A stretch of DNA of 57,712 bases from the NCBI GenBank assembly GCA_024641285.1, contig JAHEDH010000003.1, positions 1 through 57,712 of the forward strand, written 5' to 3'. Within the stretch, counting starts at the first letter, position 1. Every line of letters begins with the position of its first letter. The position numbers were made by a program, and so were the translations under genes. This DNA comes from a bacterium (GTDB lineage: Bacteria > Actinomycetota > Acidimicrobiia > Spongiisociales > ZC4RG35). The notes beneath the pieces are model-generated. The model saw only the letters and a list, made by a program, of their open reading frames with translations. It made no database searches and had not been told where the DNA came from. Below are positions 33,743 to 42,836 of the stretch, in pieces.

Positions 33743-34705
33743 TCACCGCCCATTCGCCGAGAAATGCTGAGGATCGGTGAGGGTCGCCCACCGCCCTCCC
33801 CAACCCCAGCCGATGGCGTCGAAGGCAGCCACAACCGCATCACCCTCGGAGATCATGCCCGGGAGCCCGAGCCCGCGGTCGGTGTATGCGGTCGCCAACT
33901 CCGGGAGCACGAGATCACCCTTCACGTACGGATTGTGGAAGGGATTGACGTCGATGGCGAGGCCATAGGCGTGTTGCGACCATGAGGCTCCCCCGGTGAC
34001 CGGACGGCAAACGAACGCGGTCGTCACGTTCCCATCGCCCGTCGGGGCCGCCTCGAGCTCTGGGGCGGCGATGATCCGGACCTCCTCGATGGGAAAGCCC
34101 GCTTCGAACATCGCCCGGAAGACCGACACCATGTCGTCGGCTGCGGACGCGTTGACGATCAAGTCCCCGAGATAGACGTTGCCGTCGAAGCCGACGTAGC
34201 TGACCGTCACGTAGGACAGCTCGTCGACGGTGACGGGACAGGCCTCCTGCCAGGTCGAGCGGGCGAGGACATCTAAGGGAATCGGGCCGGTCGTGGACTC
34301 GAAGGTGGGGCTGCCAGGGCGCAAGAAGGTCGACGGAGGGAACCGCCGGTCGATCAGCTCGAACGGAGTGGGCTGGATCTCGCCGTAGCCGTCGGGCCTC
34401 AATGGAAGCGGCCGCTCACCGAGCCAGTCGGGCCGCAGGAGCGAGCCGCGCCCGGGCCGGTCGACGGACTCTGCGGGCCGGTCGGCGAGCTGTTCCGAAG
34501 CCGCCTGATCGGCGAGCAGCTCTGCGACCGCGTCGTCGGAGGTCACAGGAGCGCCAGCCTGGACCGATTCCGTAGCCGGCAGATCGACCGGCGTCGACTC
34601 GGCGGCGAGGTCGGGCACCGTCTCCTCGGGTTGGAGAGATCCCGCCGGAGCGCCACAGGCGGTCGCGGCCAGCAAGAGCACAACGAGCAGCATCCCCCGG
34701 TTCAC
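33743..34705 (-). CDS. M15-like D-Ala-D-Ala carboxypeptidase-type lipoprotein
   Basis: A 320-residue lipoprotein. The GTG at 34705 is preferred because TACATT ends 7 nt upstream; a lipobox LAATAC follows within 17 residues. A low-complexity linker (about 20-95) leads to a C-terminal domain with SWSQHAYGLAIDVNP (zinc His and Asp of the VanY/DdcY fold) and the terminal TDPQHFS with the last zinc His. It probably trims peptidoglycan peptides outside the cell. It is a single gene. Confidence 0.85.
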   Translation of the reverse strand: MNRGMLLVVLLLAATACGAPAGSLQPEETVPDLAAESTPVDLPATESVQAGAPVTSDDAVAELLADQAASEQLADRPAESVDRPGRGSLLRPDWLGERPLPLRPDGYGEIQPTPFELIDRRFPPSTFLRPGSPTFESTTGPIPLDVLARSTWQEACPVTVDELSYVTVSYVGFDGNVYLGDLIVNASAADDMVSVFRAMFEAGFPIEEVRIIAAPELEAAPTGDGNVTTAFVCRPVTGGASWSQHAYGLAIDVNPFHNPYVKGDLVLPELATAYTDRGLGLPGMISEGDAVVAAFDAIGWGWGGRWATLTDPQHFSANGR

Positions 34706-35029
34706 GAGTGACAATGTACCGCACCATCACCCTTCCCCAGGGGTTGATGTCCCCCAGCCTGCTTGGGGAAGGGACCTTGCCTCGATTGTGACTACAGCGT
34801 CGTTCGGACGCCGCAACCTGCAAGCACGCATCGAGGGCTTGCGGGTGGGGGGATGCCAACCCAACCGAGCCCTCCACAAGAGGCCTGCTCGGCGCGAGCG
34901 CAGACCCCCTACGTCCAAGGCTCGTCCCTCGTCTTGCAGGAACCTTCCCCCACTCCCTGGGGGACAACGACCACGAGCAGCGGTCGGCCCGTTGGGGAGC
35001 AAAGCGTCGAGAACCCGTATCGTTGACGA
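34706..35029. other. hairpin-rich intergenic region
   Basis: No convincing gene lies in these 324 bases. Two GC-rich inverted repeats are clear: CCCTTCCCCA (34730-34739) with TGGGGAAGGG (34764-34773), and TCCCCCA (34946-34952) with TGGGGGA (34958-34964). A GCAAGC/GCTTGC pair lies between them. The right end carries TATCGT (35018-35023), 6 nt before the M3 peptidase ATG. Confidence 0.55.
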
Positions 35030-36988
35030 ATGCTCTTCGACTACACCACCGTCAACCCGGAGTCCATCACCGCCGACGTCGACCGGACGCTCGCCGCCGC
35101 AGACAGGATCGTGGACGAGGTCGTCGCATCTGCCGCCGATCCCGCCTATGCCTCGACGCTCGGCCGACTCGAGGACGTCGGAGACATGACGGCATCGCTG
35201 TTCGGAAGGACGGCCTTCATGGGCTACGTCCACCCCGACGAGGCGACGAGAACCGCCGGACAACAGCTCGAGGAGCGGATCTCCAAGTGGGGCATCGACA
35301 TCTCGTTCCGGCCGGAGCTCTTCGAAGCCGTCAAGGCCTTCTCCCAGACCGACGAGGCTCGAGCACTCACCGGCGAACGGGCCCGGCTGCTCGAATTCAC
35401 CTTGCGAGACTTCCGGAAGGCGGGCCACGAGCTGTCGAAACCCGATCAGTCTCGCCTCAAGGAACTGAGCAACCGGCTCGTCGAGCTGGGAACCCGGTTC
35501 CAGAAGAACATCGCAGATGTCGACGACACCTTGGTCGTGACCCGCGACGACCTCGAAGGCATGCCCGATTGGTACGCCGACTCGCTCGAGCGGACCCAGG
35601 ACGGCGACGGGCTCAAGATCACGATGGCCTACCCCCATGTCATCCCATTCGTCCAGAACGCCTCCCGACGCGATCTGCGAGAGGCGCTGATGTTCAAGTT
35701 CAACAATCGGGCACGCGAGGCGAATCGACTCATCCTTGCGGAGGCCGTAGAAGTCCGCCAGGAGATCGCCGAGCTCTTCGGCCAGGAGTCCTGGGCCAAT
35801 CACCTCCTCGACGAACGCATGGCCGAGAACCCCGAGAACGTCTTCGACTTCTACGACTCGCTTCGCGATCCGCTGCAAGCTGCTGCGCGGGAGGAGATCG
35901 CGCTCATGACCGAGCTGCTGCGACGCGACACGGGCGACGACACCGCCGTCCTCCAGTCGTACGACTGGCAGTACTACGACACACTCCTCCGCAAGACCGA
36001 GTACGGCGTCGACCCCAACGAGGTGTCGCAGTACTTCGAGTTGGGACAGGTCCTCGACGGCATGTTCGAGGTCACCGGAGATGTGTTCGGCCTCACCTAC
36101 GAGCGAGTCGATGCTCCGACGTGGCACCCCGACGTCATCACGTACGCGATCCACGATTCGGGGTCCGGTGACCTCATCTCGCACTTCTACATGGACCTCT
36201 TCCCCCGTGAGGCGAAGTTCAGCCACGCCGCCGCATTCCCACTCGTGCCGGGACGGCGTCTGGCGGACGGCTCCTATCAGCACCCGGTCTCGGCGATCGT
36301 CGCCAATGTCACCAAGCCGACCGACGAACGCCCTTCGCTCCTCCAGCATCAGGAGGTCGAGACGATGTTCCACGAGTTCGGTCACATCCTCCACCAGACA
36401 TTGACCACGGCCGAGTTGGTCCGGTTCTCGGGAACCAGCGTGGAACGCGACTTCGTGGAGGCGCCGTCGCAGATCATGGAGCACTGGACATGGAAGCCCG
36501 ACGTGCTCCAACGGTTCGCTAAGCACCACGAGACGGGCGAGCCGATACCAGAGGACCTGGTGGATCGACTCGTCGCAGCCAAGAACCTCAACGTCGCGCT
36601 CACGAAACTCAGGCAGATGACGTACGGCACACTCGACCTGAAGCTCCACGGGCCCAACCCCGACCGCGATCTGGACAAGGCACTGGAGGACGCCAACGCC
36701 GTCTCGCTGTTGCCGCTCCACGAGGGCACGTTCTTTCCCGCCAGCTTCGGGCACATGTTCGGATACGACGCCGGTTACTACGGTTATCTGTGGTCCGAGG
36801 TCTATGGCGACGACATGTGGTCACGCTTCGAGGAGGAGGGTTACACCAGCCCTCGAGTCGGTGCCGACTACCGACGCGAGATCCTCGAAGCCGGGGGAAC
36901 CCGAGACGGCATGGAACACCTCCGTGCGTTCCTCGGGCGCGAACCCGACAACTCCGCCTTCCTCGTCAATCTCGGCATCGTCGGGTGA
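35030..36988 (+). CDS. M3-family oligopeptidase
   Basis: A 652-residue zinc oligopeptidase of the thimet/neurolysin type. The zinc site is VETMFHEFGHILHQTL (about residue 445), followed by the distal Glu in FVEAPSQIMEHW. The substrate-binding GYDAGYYGYLWSEVYGDDMW lies near the C-terminus. No signal peptide is present, so it should degrade oligopeptides in the cytoplasm. The ATG follows TATCGT by 6 nt, suggesting a leaderless mRNA. Confidence 0.94.
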   Translation: MLFDYTTVNPESITADVDRTLAAADRIVDEVVASAADPAYASTLGRLEDVGDMTASLFGRTAFMGYVHPDEATRTAGQQLEERISKWGIDISFRPELFEAVKAFSQTDEARALTGERARLLEFTLRDFRKAGHELSKPDQSRLKELSNRLVELGTRFQKNIADVDDTLVVTRDDLEGMPDWYADSLERTQDGDGLKITMAYPHVIPFVQNASRRDLREALMFKFNNRAREANRLILAEAVEVRQEIAELFGQESWANHLLDERMAENPENVFDFYDSLRDPLQAAAREEIALMTELLRRDTGDDTAVLQSYDWQYYDTLLRKTEYGVDPNEVSQYFELGQVLDGMFEVTGDVFGLTYERVDAPTWHPDVITYAIHDSGSGDLISHFYMDLFPREAKFSHAAAFPLVPGRRLADGSYQHPVSAIVANVTKPTDERPSLLQHQEVETMFHEFGHILHQTLTTAELVRFSGTSVERDFVEAPSQIMEHWTWKPDVLQRFAKHHETGEPIPEDLVDRLVAAKNLNVALTKLRQMTYGTLDLKLHGPNPDRDLDKALEDANAVSLLPLHEGTFFPASFGHMFGYDAGYYGYLWSEVYGDDMWSRFEEEGYTSPRVGADYRREILEAGGTRDGMEHLRAFLGREPDNSAFLVNLGIVG

Positions 36989-37007
36989 TTCGTGAACCGA
37001 ATCGCTG

Positions 37008-37019
37008 TTTAGCGCTAAA
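37008..37019. promoter_or_regulatory. 12-bp palindrome TTTAGCGCTAAA
   Basis: A perfect palindrome in the 36989-37182 spacer, 164 nt before the next gene. The core TTAGCGCTAA resembles LacI-family operators, but no LacI regulator is in the window. It could also be a short terminator stem, though it lacks a loop. The same spacer carries TTGACA at 37075-37080 without a clear -10 at normal distance. Confidence 0.3.
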
Positions 37020-37182
37020 ATCTGGGCAGTCGTCAAGGGATTCGTGACACCCGGCGGGGGTTCTTTACATCCACTTGACACGCTCGCTCCGAATATGGGG
37101 CAAAGAAGCATCGGATGTGGGGAAGAAACACCCGATTCGAGACGTTGACGAGGATGACCGGCCGACCTGAAGGAGGCCCAAC

Positions 37183-37380
37183 ATGTCGGACACAGCGATG
37201 AAAGGGCGGAGCATCAAGGGAGTTGCCCGCCCGTCGAAGGATTTCGGTGACGGACGCACGTGTATCCAGGACGGGTGCATCACCAAGCTCAGTCGCTACA
37301 ACAAGCGCGATCACTGCTATCTCCACGCCCCGGTGAAGTACCCCCGTGTCCGCGGTCGGATCCTTCCTGAAGGCACCTGA
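37183..37380 (+). CDS. small zinc-ribbon-like protein
   Basis: A 65-residue protein. The pattern C-x4-C-x12-C-x2-H (RTCIQDGCITKLSRYNKRDHCYLH) is that of a small zinc-binding knuckle I recall in many actinobacterial hypothetical proteins. The ATG has AAGGAGG 7 nt upstream, one of the strongest ribosome sites here, so it may be abundantly made. The gene ends well before a strong terminator hairpin. Function unknown; nucleic-acid binding is a guess. Confidence 0.8.
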   Translation: MSDTAMKGRSIKGVARPSKDFGDGRTCIQDGCITKLSRYNKRDHCYLHAPVKYPRVRGRILPEGT

Positions 37381-37452
37381 TCGACGACAGACTTCGGAGC
37401 CTCTGGCGAGTTCGGTTCTCTCCCTCCACCTCCCCCGCCACGCTCTGATCCC

Positions 37453-37486
37453 AGGAATCCCGGCCGAACACACGGCCGGGATTCCT
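37453..37486 (+). terminator. strong intrinsic-type hairpin
   Basis: AGGAATCCCGGCCG and CGGCCGGGATTCCT pair over 14 bp with a 6-nt loop (AACACA), followed by GTCGTTTGTCC. It lies 73 nt after the zinc-ribbon gene and should end its transcript. Confidence 0.8.
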
Positions 37487-37700
37487 GTCGTTTGTCCTCA
37501 CCTGCGGCCTGCTCGCTCGGGGCCCCTGCTTTCGAGAAGCCGTCGCACGGCCGCCCCATCGGCTTGCTGACCGATCGTGTGTTCCCCGAAAGGGGGGACA
37601 GGCTGCCCCCTGGGGCAACCAGGGGTGCTCTCGAGAAAGAATTCCCGCGGCTGCCTCCATGGCTTGCTGACGCAAGCCTCCTGCGGGAGAAAGTGTGACC
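37487..37700. other. cluster of short GC-rich hairpins upstream of the copper operon
   Basis: No gene is seen. Perfect inverted repeats include ATCGG/CCGAT (37558 and 37571), TGCCCC/GGGGCA (37604-37617), and GGCTTGC/GCAAGCC (37661-37678). The last sits inside a larger arm CCCGC/GCGGG (37644-37648 and 37683-37687). TCCCC/GGGGA (37583-37598) resembles the hairpins at 34730-34964. Confidence 0.5.
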
Positions 37701-37724
37701 CCACCCCCCGGGGGGTGGTATACT
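37701..37724 (+). promoter_or_regulatory. CsoR operator and promoter of the copper operon
   Basis: CCACCCCCCGGGGGGTGG (37701-37718) is a perfect 18-bp palindrome with the C-tract/G-tract pattern typical of CsoR-family sites. It abuts a near-consensus -10 TATACT (37719-37724) that ends 7 nt before the csoR ATG. Repressor bound here would block RNA polymerase, and the mRNA is probably leaderless. Confidence 0.8.
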
Positions 37725-37731
37725 GCTGCGG

Positions 37732-38034
37732 ATGAAGGCTCAGCACAAGACATCGGCGCTCAACCGGCTGAAGACGGTCCGGGGGCATCTCAATGCCGTG
37801 ATCGACATGGTCGAGGACGAGAAGTACTGCCCCGACATCATGAAGCAGGTCTCGGCATTGCAGGCGTCGCTCGAGAAGGTCAATCGGGTCCTCCTGCAGA
37901 ATCATCTCGAGACCTGTGTGACCCATGCGGTCGCAGAGGGCCGTACCGCCGAGATCGTCGACGAGCTGCTCGAGACCATGAAGTACACCGCCGCGGTCAC
38001 CGGGCCCGGCCCCATCGAACTGGAGACACCATGA
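37732..38034 (+). CDS. csoR: CsoR-family copper-sensing repressor
   Basis: A 100-residue all-helical repressor. The copper ligands Cys33, His58 and Cys62 occupy the canonical C-H-C positions (KYCPD and NHLETC). Apo-CsoR should bind the G/C palindrome upstream and release it when Cu(I) binds. The start follows the -10 box by 7 nt. Its stop overlaps the copper chaperone start (ATGA). The operator, the metal ligands and the downstream CopZ/CopA together make copper, rather than sulfide or nickel, the likely signal. Confidence 0.93.
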   Translation: MKAQHKTSALNRLKTVRGHLNAVIDMVEDEKYCPDIMKQVSALQASLEKVNRVLLQNHLETCVTHAVAEGRTAEIVDELLETMKYTAAVTGPGPIELETP

Positions 38035-38240
38035 CCACCACCACTCTGAACGTTCCGGACATCTCCTGCGGGCACTGCAAGATGTCGATCGAAGGTGCCG
38101 TCAATCAACTGGCCGGGATCGATAGCGTCGAAGTCTCGATCGAGGGCAAGACGGTTGCCATCTCGTACGGCGAAGCCGTGACCCTCGACGCCATCATCGA
38201 AGCAATCGAAGAGCAGGGCTACGACGTCGCGTCGAACTGA
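38031..38240 (+). CDS. copZ: copper chaperone (heavy-metal-associated domain)
   Basis: A 69-residue HMA-domain protein with the Cu(I) site [15 protein letters not shown] (CxxC near residues 13-16) and the usual EEQGYDV end. It should carry Cu(I) to the N-terminal domain or membrane entry site of CopA. It overlaps csoR by 4 nt and precedes copA by 19 nt, within the copper operon. Confidence 0.94.
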   Translation: MTTTTLNVPDISCGHCKMSIEGAVNQLAGIDSVEVSIEGKTVAISYGEAVTLDAIIEAIEEQGYDVASN

Positions 38241-38259
38241 CGCCCTGCGAGAGGAAACC

Positions 38260-40428
38260 ATGCCCGATGTGACCACCCGCCCCGAGACGCTGACCTTCGA
38301 GGTCGACGGCATGACCTGCGCCGCCTGCGCCAACCGTATCGAACGCGTGCTCGGCAAACAGGAAGGGGTCGAAACCGCCGTCGTCAACTTCACCGGAGCC
38401 GAGGCCAAGGTCCGCTCGGATGTCCCGCTGGACCCCGATTCACTCCGCGAGGCCGTAAAGAGGATCGGTTACGACATCCGGGTCGTGTCCGAGGACGACC
38501 AGCGCCAGTCACTCGTCGAGAAGTACTCCGAAGAGGAGCGGGTCCAGTGGCGGCGGTTCTGGATCGCATTGGGGCTGAGCGCTCCCCTCATGGGGCTCGC
38601 CATGTTCGGCCCCGAGTCACAGTGGAATCGCATCCTCCAGCTCGTCCTCGCAACCCCGGTCGTGTTCTGGATCGGAGCGCAGTTCCACATCGTGGCGGCC
38701 AAGCAACTCAGGTCATTCGGCGCGTCGATGGACACCCTCATCTCCCTGGGGACCCTCGTCGCCTGGTTCTACTCGGTGTGGGCGCTGTTCGCCGACGAGG
38801 CGGTCTTTTTCGAGACCGGCGCCATGATCATCACGCTGATCACACTGGGCCGCGCCTTCGAGGCGAGGGCGAAGGGCCGGGCATCGTCGGCGATCACTGC
38901 ACTCCTCGAGCTCGGGGCCAAAGAGGCACGCGTCATGCGGAACGGGTCCGAGACGACGATCCCGATCGATCGCGTCCTCCCCGGTGACATCATGATCGTG
39001 CGTCCCGGTGAGAAGATCCCCACCGACGGCAAGATCGTGTCAGGCGCTTCATCGCTCGACGAATCGATGCTCACCGGAGAGTCGATCCCCGTCGACAAGG
39101 CACCCGGAGACGTGGTCTACGGAGCGACCGTCAACCAGCAGGGACGTCTCGAGATCAGTGCCACGCAAGTCGGTTCGGATACCGCACTCGCTCAGATCGT
39201 GAGGCTCGTCGAGAACGCCCAGGCGTCGAAGGCCCCGGTCCAGCGGCTGGCCGACCGGATCTCGGCCGTCTTCGTCCCGGTCGTCATCACCATCGCACTC
39301 GCCACGTTCGGTGTGTGGATGCTCGTGGGTGATTCGACGGCGGAGGCGATTCAGGCGGCCGTCGCCGTCCTGATCATCGCCTGCCCATGCGCCCTCGGAC
39401 TGGCCACTCCGACGGCGATCATGTTGGGCTCGGCACGAGGGGCCGAACTGGGCGTGCTCTTCAAGCGGGCCGACGTCTTCGAACGGTCCCGAGTCATCGA
39501 CCGTGTCCTGTTCGACAAGACCGGGACGCTCACGACGGGTGTGATGAGTCTCACCGATGTCGAGACGGACATGGACGTCGCCGAGTTCCTCCGGCTCGCC
39601 GGATCCGTCGAGGCCGCCTCTGAGCATCCGATCGGACGAGCGGTTGCGCTCGGAGTCGAAGAGCGCGACATCGATCTCACCAGCGTTACCGAATTCGAAT
39701 CGGTGGCCGGCCACGGCGTGGAGGGAACAGTCGACGGACACAGGGTCGTCGTCGGGAAGTCGAAGTTTCTGGCAGACCGCGGCTTCATGATCCCGGCCGT
39801 GCTCATCGACCGACTCGAAGCCATCGAGTCGTCTGCCCGAACGGCTTTCGTGGTCGGAGTCGACGGCGACGCCGTCGGTGTGATCGGAGTCGCAGATCAG
39901 GTCCGCGAGACTTCGGCGTCGGCGATCCGCTCACTCACCGGTGCCGGAGTGAACGCCACGATGATCACAGGCGACAACCACCGCACCGCCGAATCGATCG
40001 CGGCACAGCTCGGGATGACCGACGTCGTTGCCGGAGTCCTGCCCGGAGGAAAGGCGGACGAGGTCGAACGATTCCAGCGCAACGGCGAGACGGTTGCCTT
40101 CGTCGGCGACGGGATCAACGACGCCCCGGCCCTGACGAGGGCGGACATCGGCATGGCAGTCGGGACCGGCACCGATGTCGCCATCGAAGCCGGCGACATC
40201 GTCTTGATGTCGGGTAATCCGGCGCTGGTCGATACGTCCATCCGACTCGCCACAAAGACGTTCAAGACGATCCGGGAGAACCTCTTCTGGGCCTTCTTCT
40301 ACAACACGGCCGCGATTCCCCTGGCAGCCCTCGGATTCCTGAATCCGATGATCGCAGCCGGGGCCATGGCGTTCTCCTCGGTGTCGGTGGTCACGAACAG
40401 CCTCCGCCTCCGTCGCTGGAGCCCCTGA
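38260..40428 (+). CDS. copA: copper-exporting P1B-type ATPase
   Basis: A 722-residue copper pump. One N-terminal HMA domain carries DGMTCAAC (Cys20 and Cys23). The membrane copper site is ACPCALG (Cys375 and Cys377). The phosphorylated Asp419 is in DKTGTLTTG, the HP motif in ASEHPIG, and the hinge in [14 protein letters not shown]-driven export of Cu(I) from the cytoplasm is expected. The ATG is 19 nt after copZ, and the gene ends the operon. Confidence 0.96.
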   Translation: MPDVTTRPETLTFEVDGMTCAACANRIERVLGKQEGVETAVVNFTGAEAKVRSDVPLDPDSLREAVKRIGYDIRVVSEDDQRQSLVEKYSEEERVQWRRFWIALGLSAPLMGLAMFGPESQWNRILQLVLATPVVFWIGAQFHIVAAKQLRSFGASMDTLISLGTLVAWFYSVWALFADEAVFFETGAMIITLITLGRAFEARAKGRASSAITALLELGAKEARVMRNGSETTIPIDRVLPGDIMIVRPGEKIPTDGKIVSGASSLDESMLTGESIPVDKAPGDVVYGATVNQQGRLEISATQVGSDTALAQIVRLVENAQASKAPVQRLADRISAVFVPVVITIALATFGVWMLVGDSTAEAIQAAVAVLIIACPCALGLATPTAIMLGSARGAELGVLFKRADVFERSRVIDRVLFDKTGTLTTGVMSLTDVETDMDVAEFLRLAGSVEAASEHPIGRAVALGVEERDIDLTSVTEFESVAGHGVEGTVDGHRVVVGKSKFLADRGFMIPAVLIDRLEAIESSARTAFVVGVDGDAVGVIGVADQVRETSASAIRSLTGAGVNATMITGDNHRTAESIAAQLGMTDVVAGVLPGGKADEVERFQRNGETVAFVGDGINDAPALTRADIGMAVGTGTDVAIEAGDIVLMSGNPALVDTSIRLATKTFKTIRENLFWAFFYNTAAIPLAALGFLNPMIAAGAMAFSSVSVVTNSLRLRRWSP

Positions 40429-40429
40429 C

Positions 40430-41104
40430 CTACGCGGCGAACCTCATCTCCCGACGGAACTTCTTCCAATCCGAGGAAGTGGTCGACCACACCACGTCGG
40501 TGACGATCTGGGCGATCCCTACGGCAATGAGCAGCGTCGTGGTCCACCATGGGACCGAGATCACGAGCGCCGGCCCGAGGGCGAGGAACGGGATGGCCTT
40601 CGTGACGATCGCGCCGGCCGCGTGCATCCACGCCCGTGAGCGGGCCGGCGCGGCGAGATAGGTGGCGTAGTCGACCTTGACTCCCGGCTGCGGCCGGGTC
40701 ACCGTGCCGATGAACCAATGTGTGAATCGCATCCCGAAGACACGCCCGACGACGAGGTGCGCAAGCCCGTGGGTGGTGACGAGCGTCACTGCTGTCCCGG
40801 CCAAGAGCAGCAGTCCGGCTGCGGTGGATCCGGCCGAATACGCCATCCACACCAGCACCAGACCGAAGATCGTTCCCGAGCCCATCACCGATGTCCCCAC
40901 CGCAAATGGCACCGTGATGAGCGCCCACGCCTCGAACGCCCTGCGGTCGATGGTGGCGATGCGATCGGCGTACTTCTCGACCAACTCCGGGTTCGCCTTC
41001 ACGGCCCCAACGGCCTTCCAGAACCCGGTGCCTGCGAGCCCTGTGCTCGAGGCCACTGCCGATTCGGCCGATTCGAGTGCCTGTTCGATCCCGGCTTGAT
41101 CCAT
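40430..41104 (-). CDS. membrane protein with degenerate M50-like motif
   Basis: A 224-residue protein with a soluble N-terminus (about 1-60) and five to six hydrophobic segments. A THGLAHLVVGRVFGMRFTH segment resembles the HExxH helix of site-2 proteases, but Leu replaces the catalytic Glu. A later KVDYATYLAAPARSRAWMHA block is also like that fold. It is probably not a peptidase. The ATG at 41104 is taken as start; it converges with copA. Confidence 0.6.
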   Translation of the reverse strand: MDQAGIEQALESAESAVASSTGLAGTGFWKAVGAVKANPELVEKYADRIATIDRRAFEAWALITVPFAVGTSVMGSGTIFGLVLVWMAYSAGSTAAGLLLLAGTAVTLVTTHGLAHLVVGRVFGMRFTHWFIGTVTRPQPGVKVDYATYLAAPARSRAWMHAAGAIVTKAIPFLALGPALVISVPWWTTTLLIAVGIAQIVTDVVWSTTSSDWKKFRREMRFAA

Positions 41105-41169
41105 CACCTGCTCCCTCGCTGTTCGTCCTTCGGACGGTACCCCATCCGACACTGCGGTAGCTTGCATCC

Positions 41170-41856
41170 GTGGGCATTCCGGTCCGAGTCCAGATCTACA
41201 CCGCACAGACACCCGCCGAGGCCATGGCGCTCGCTCGACTGGGCGTAGATCACGTCGGTGTCACACCCAGCGATCTCGGTCTTCCGGGCGAAGTGGACGT
41301 ACGCACCGCCCGTGCCATCTGTGACGCCGTGAAAGGGCGGGCGAGGGCCGTGGCGCTCACCGTGTCCACGGTCCCGAGCGAGATCGTCGACATGGTGAAC
41401 CGAGTCGATCCGGGAATCCTTCACCTGTGCGGGCCGCCCGGCGTGCTGTCGGCAGGCGACGTCGCCGACGTCCGGAAGGATCTCGGGGAGGTCGAGATCA
41501 TGCAGGCGGTGGCGGTGGCGGGGCCTGAGGCGATCGACGTCGCCGTGTCGTTTGCGCCGGTTGTCGACTACCTGTTGCTCGATTCGATCGCTCCAGGTAT
41601 CCCGGGCATCGGGGCCGCCGGGGTCGTCCACGACTGGGCCGTGAGTGCGGAGATCGTTCGGCGGGTGAGCGTCCCGGTGATCCTCGCCGGCGGGCTGTCT
41701 CCCACGAACGTCGCCGAGGCGATCCACATCGTCGCACCTTGGGGCGTCGACTCACTCAGTCATACGAACCGCCTCCTCCAAGGCGGAGGCTTCACGAAGG
41801 ATCTCGACCTCGTGAGGGCCTTCGTAAACGCTGCGACCGACGGCGGTTCCCCATGA
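41170..41856 (+). CDS. TrpF-like (phosphoribosylanthranilate isomerase-fold) protein
   Basis: A 228-residue TIM barrel similar to TrpF (ARLGVDHVGVTPSD, YLLLDSIAPG, PVILAGGLSPTNVAEAI). The catalytic Cys of the KICG motif is missing: the first strand reads VRVQIYTA. A genuine TrpF role is therefore unlikely. It overlaps a PfkB-family sugar kinase by 4 nt (ATGA), so the pair may act on a shared sugar-phosphate metabolite. The GTG follows TAGCTT by 6 nt. Confidence 0.75.
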   Translation: MGIPVRVQIYTAQTPAEAMALARLGVDHVGVTPSDLGLPGEVDVRTARAICDAVKGRARAVALTVSTVPSEIVDMVNRVDPGILHLCGPPGVLSAGDVADVRKDLGEVEIMQAVAVAGPEAIDVAVSFAPVVDYLLLDSIAPGIPGIGAAGVVHDWAVSAEIVRRVSVPVILAGGLSPTNVAEAIHIVAPWGVDSLSHTNRLLQGGGFTKDLDLVRAFVNAATDGGSP

Positions 41857-42794
41857 CTGTGGTCGTCATCGGGGACGCGAATGTCGACCTGGAAATCCGA
41901 CTCCCCTCGGACGCCGCCACCCACGCCAACCCCGACCCCGTGATGTCGGGTGGTGGTTCGGCAGCCAATACTGCCGCAGGCCTCGCCCGACTCGGAACCG
42001 GGGTCCGATTCGTGGGCACCGTCGGCGACGACGCCGCCGGAAGATTCGCGGTCGGCAGCCTGGCGCAGGCCGGAGTGGACGTGACGGGTATCCGCACGGT
42101 CGACGATGACTCCACGGTGATGGTCATCGTCGTGGTTCGTGACGACGGCGAGCGACTGATCTATGTCTGGCCCCCGAGGGGTGGCGCCCACGCCGCCCTC
42201 GACGCGTCGACGGCGACCGATGCCGTCCAAGGGTCGGCCTGGCTTCACGTCTCCGGGATCTGCCTCCGCGTGGAGCCGGCCCGCCAGGCGATGCTCGACG
42301 CCATGGAGCGCGCCCGCGGCGCAGGGATCCCGGTCTCGCTCGATCTCAACCTCCGACTGGAGAACTGGGGTTGGGAGGACGGGTTCCGCCAGACCGTCTC
42401 TGAGGCGATCGAGCGCGCCGACGTCGTCTTCGGCTCGTCGAGAGACGAGATCTGCGCCATGGCCGGGAGCGACGACCCGATCGAGGCGGCAGCAGCCATC
42501 GCAGGCGGCGAGCGCACCGTCGTGGCCCGTCTCGCCGAGCATGGGGCGATCGCCATGCATCGCGGCGTCGCCGTGTCCTCACCCGGGCTCCCGGCCGCCG
42601 TCGTCGATACGGTCGGAGCCGGAGACGCGTTCAACGCCGGCTTCATCTCGGCCCGCATCGAGGGTGCCCCGCTCGCCGAGGCGTTGCGGACAGGGAACGC
42701 GGTCGCAGCGTTCACCATCTCACGGTCAGGAGCCCGGTCGACTCCGACCCGCGCCCAGTTGGAGGCGATCCTGGCCGATCTCCCAGCAACCTGA
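41853..42794 (+). CDS. PfkB/ribokinase-family carbohydrate kinase
   Basis: A 313-residue sugar or nucleoside kinase. The N-terminal GGGSAANTAAGLARLG and the C-terminal DTVGAGDAFNAGF, with the catalytic Asp, are family signatures. The substrate might be a ribose- or fructose-like sugar or a nucleoside. It is coupled to the TrpF-like gene upstream. Confidence 0.9.
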   Translation: MTVVVIGDANVDLEIRLPSDAATHANPDPVMSGGGSAANTAAGLARLGTGVRFVGTVGDDAAGRFAVGSLAQAGVDVTGIRTVDDDSTVMVIVVVRDDGERLIYVWPPRGGAHAALDASTATDAVQGSAWLHVSGICLRVEPARQAMLDAMERARGAGIPVSLDLNLRLENWGWEDGFRQTVSEAIERADVVFGSSRDEICAMAGSDDPIEAAAAIAGGERTVVARLAEHGAIAMHRGVAVSSPGLPAAVVDTVGAGDAFNAGFISARIEGAPLAEALRTGNAVAAFTISRSGARSTPTRAQLEAILADLPAT

Positions 42795-42836
42795 GCGCTT
42801 CGGAGCCGCCAGCGGCGCCACCTACACTCACCCGCC

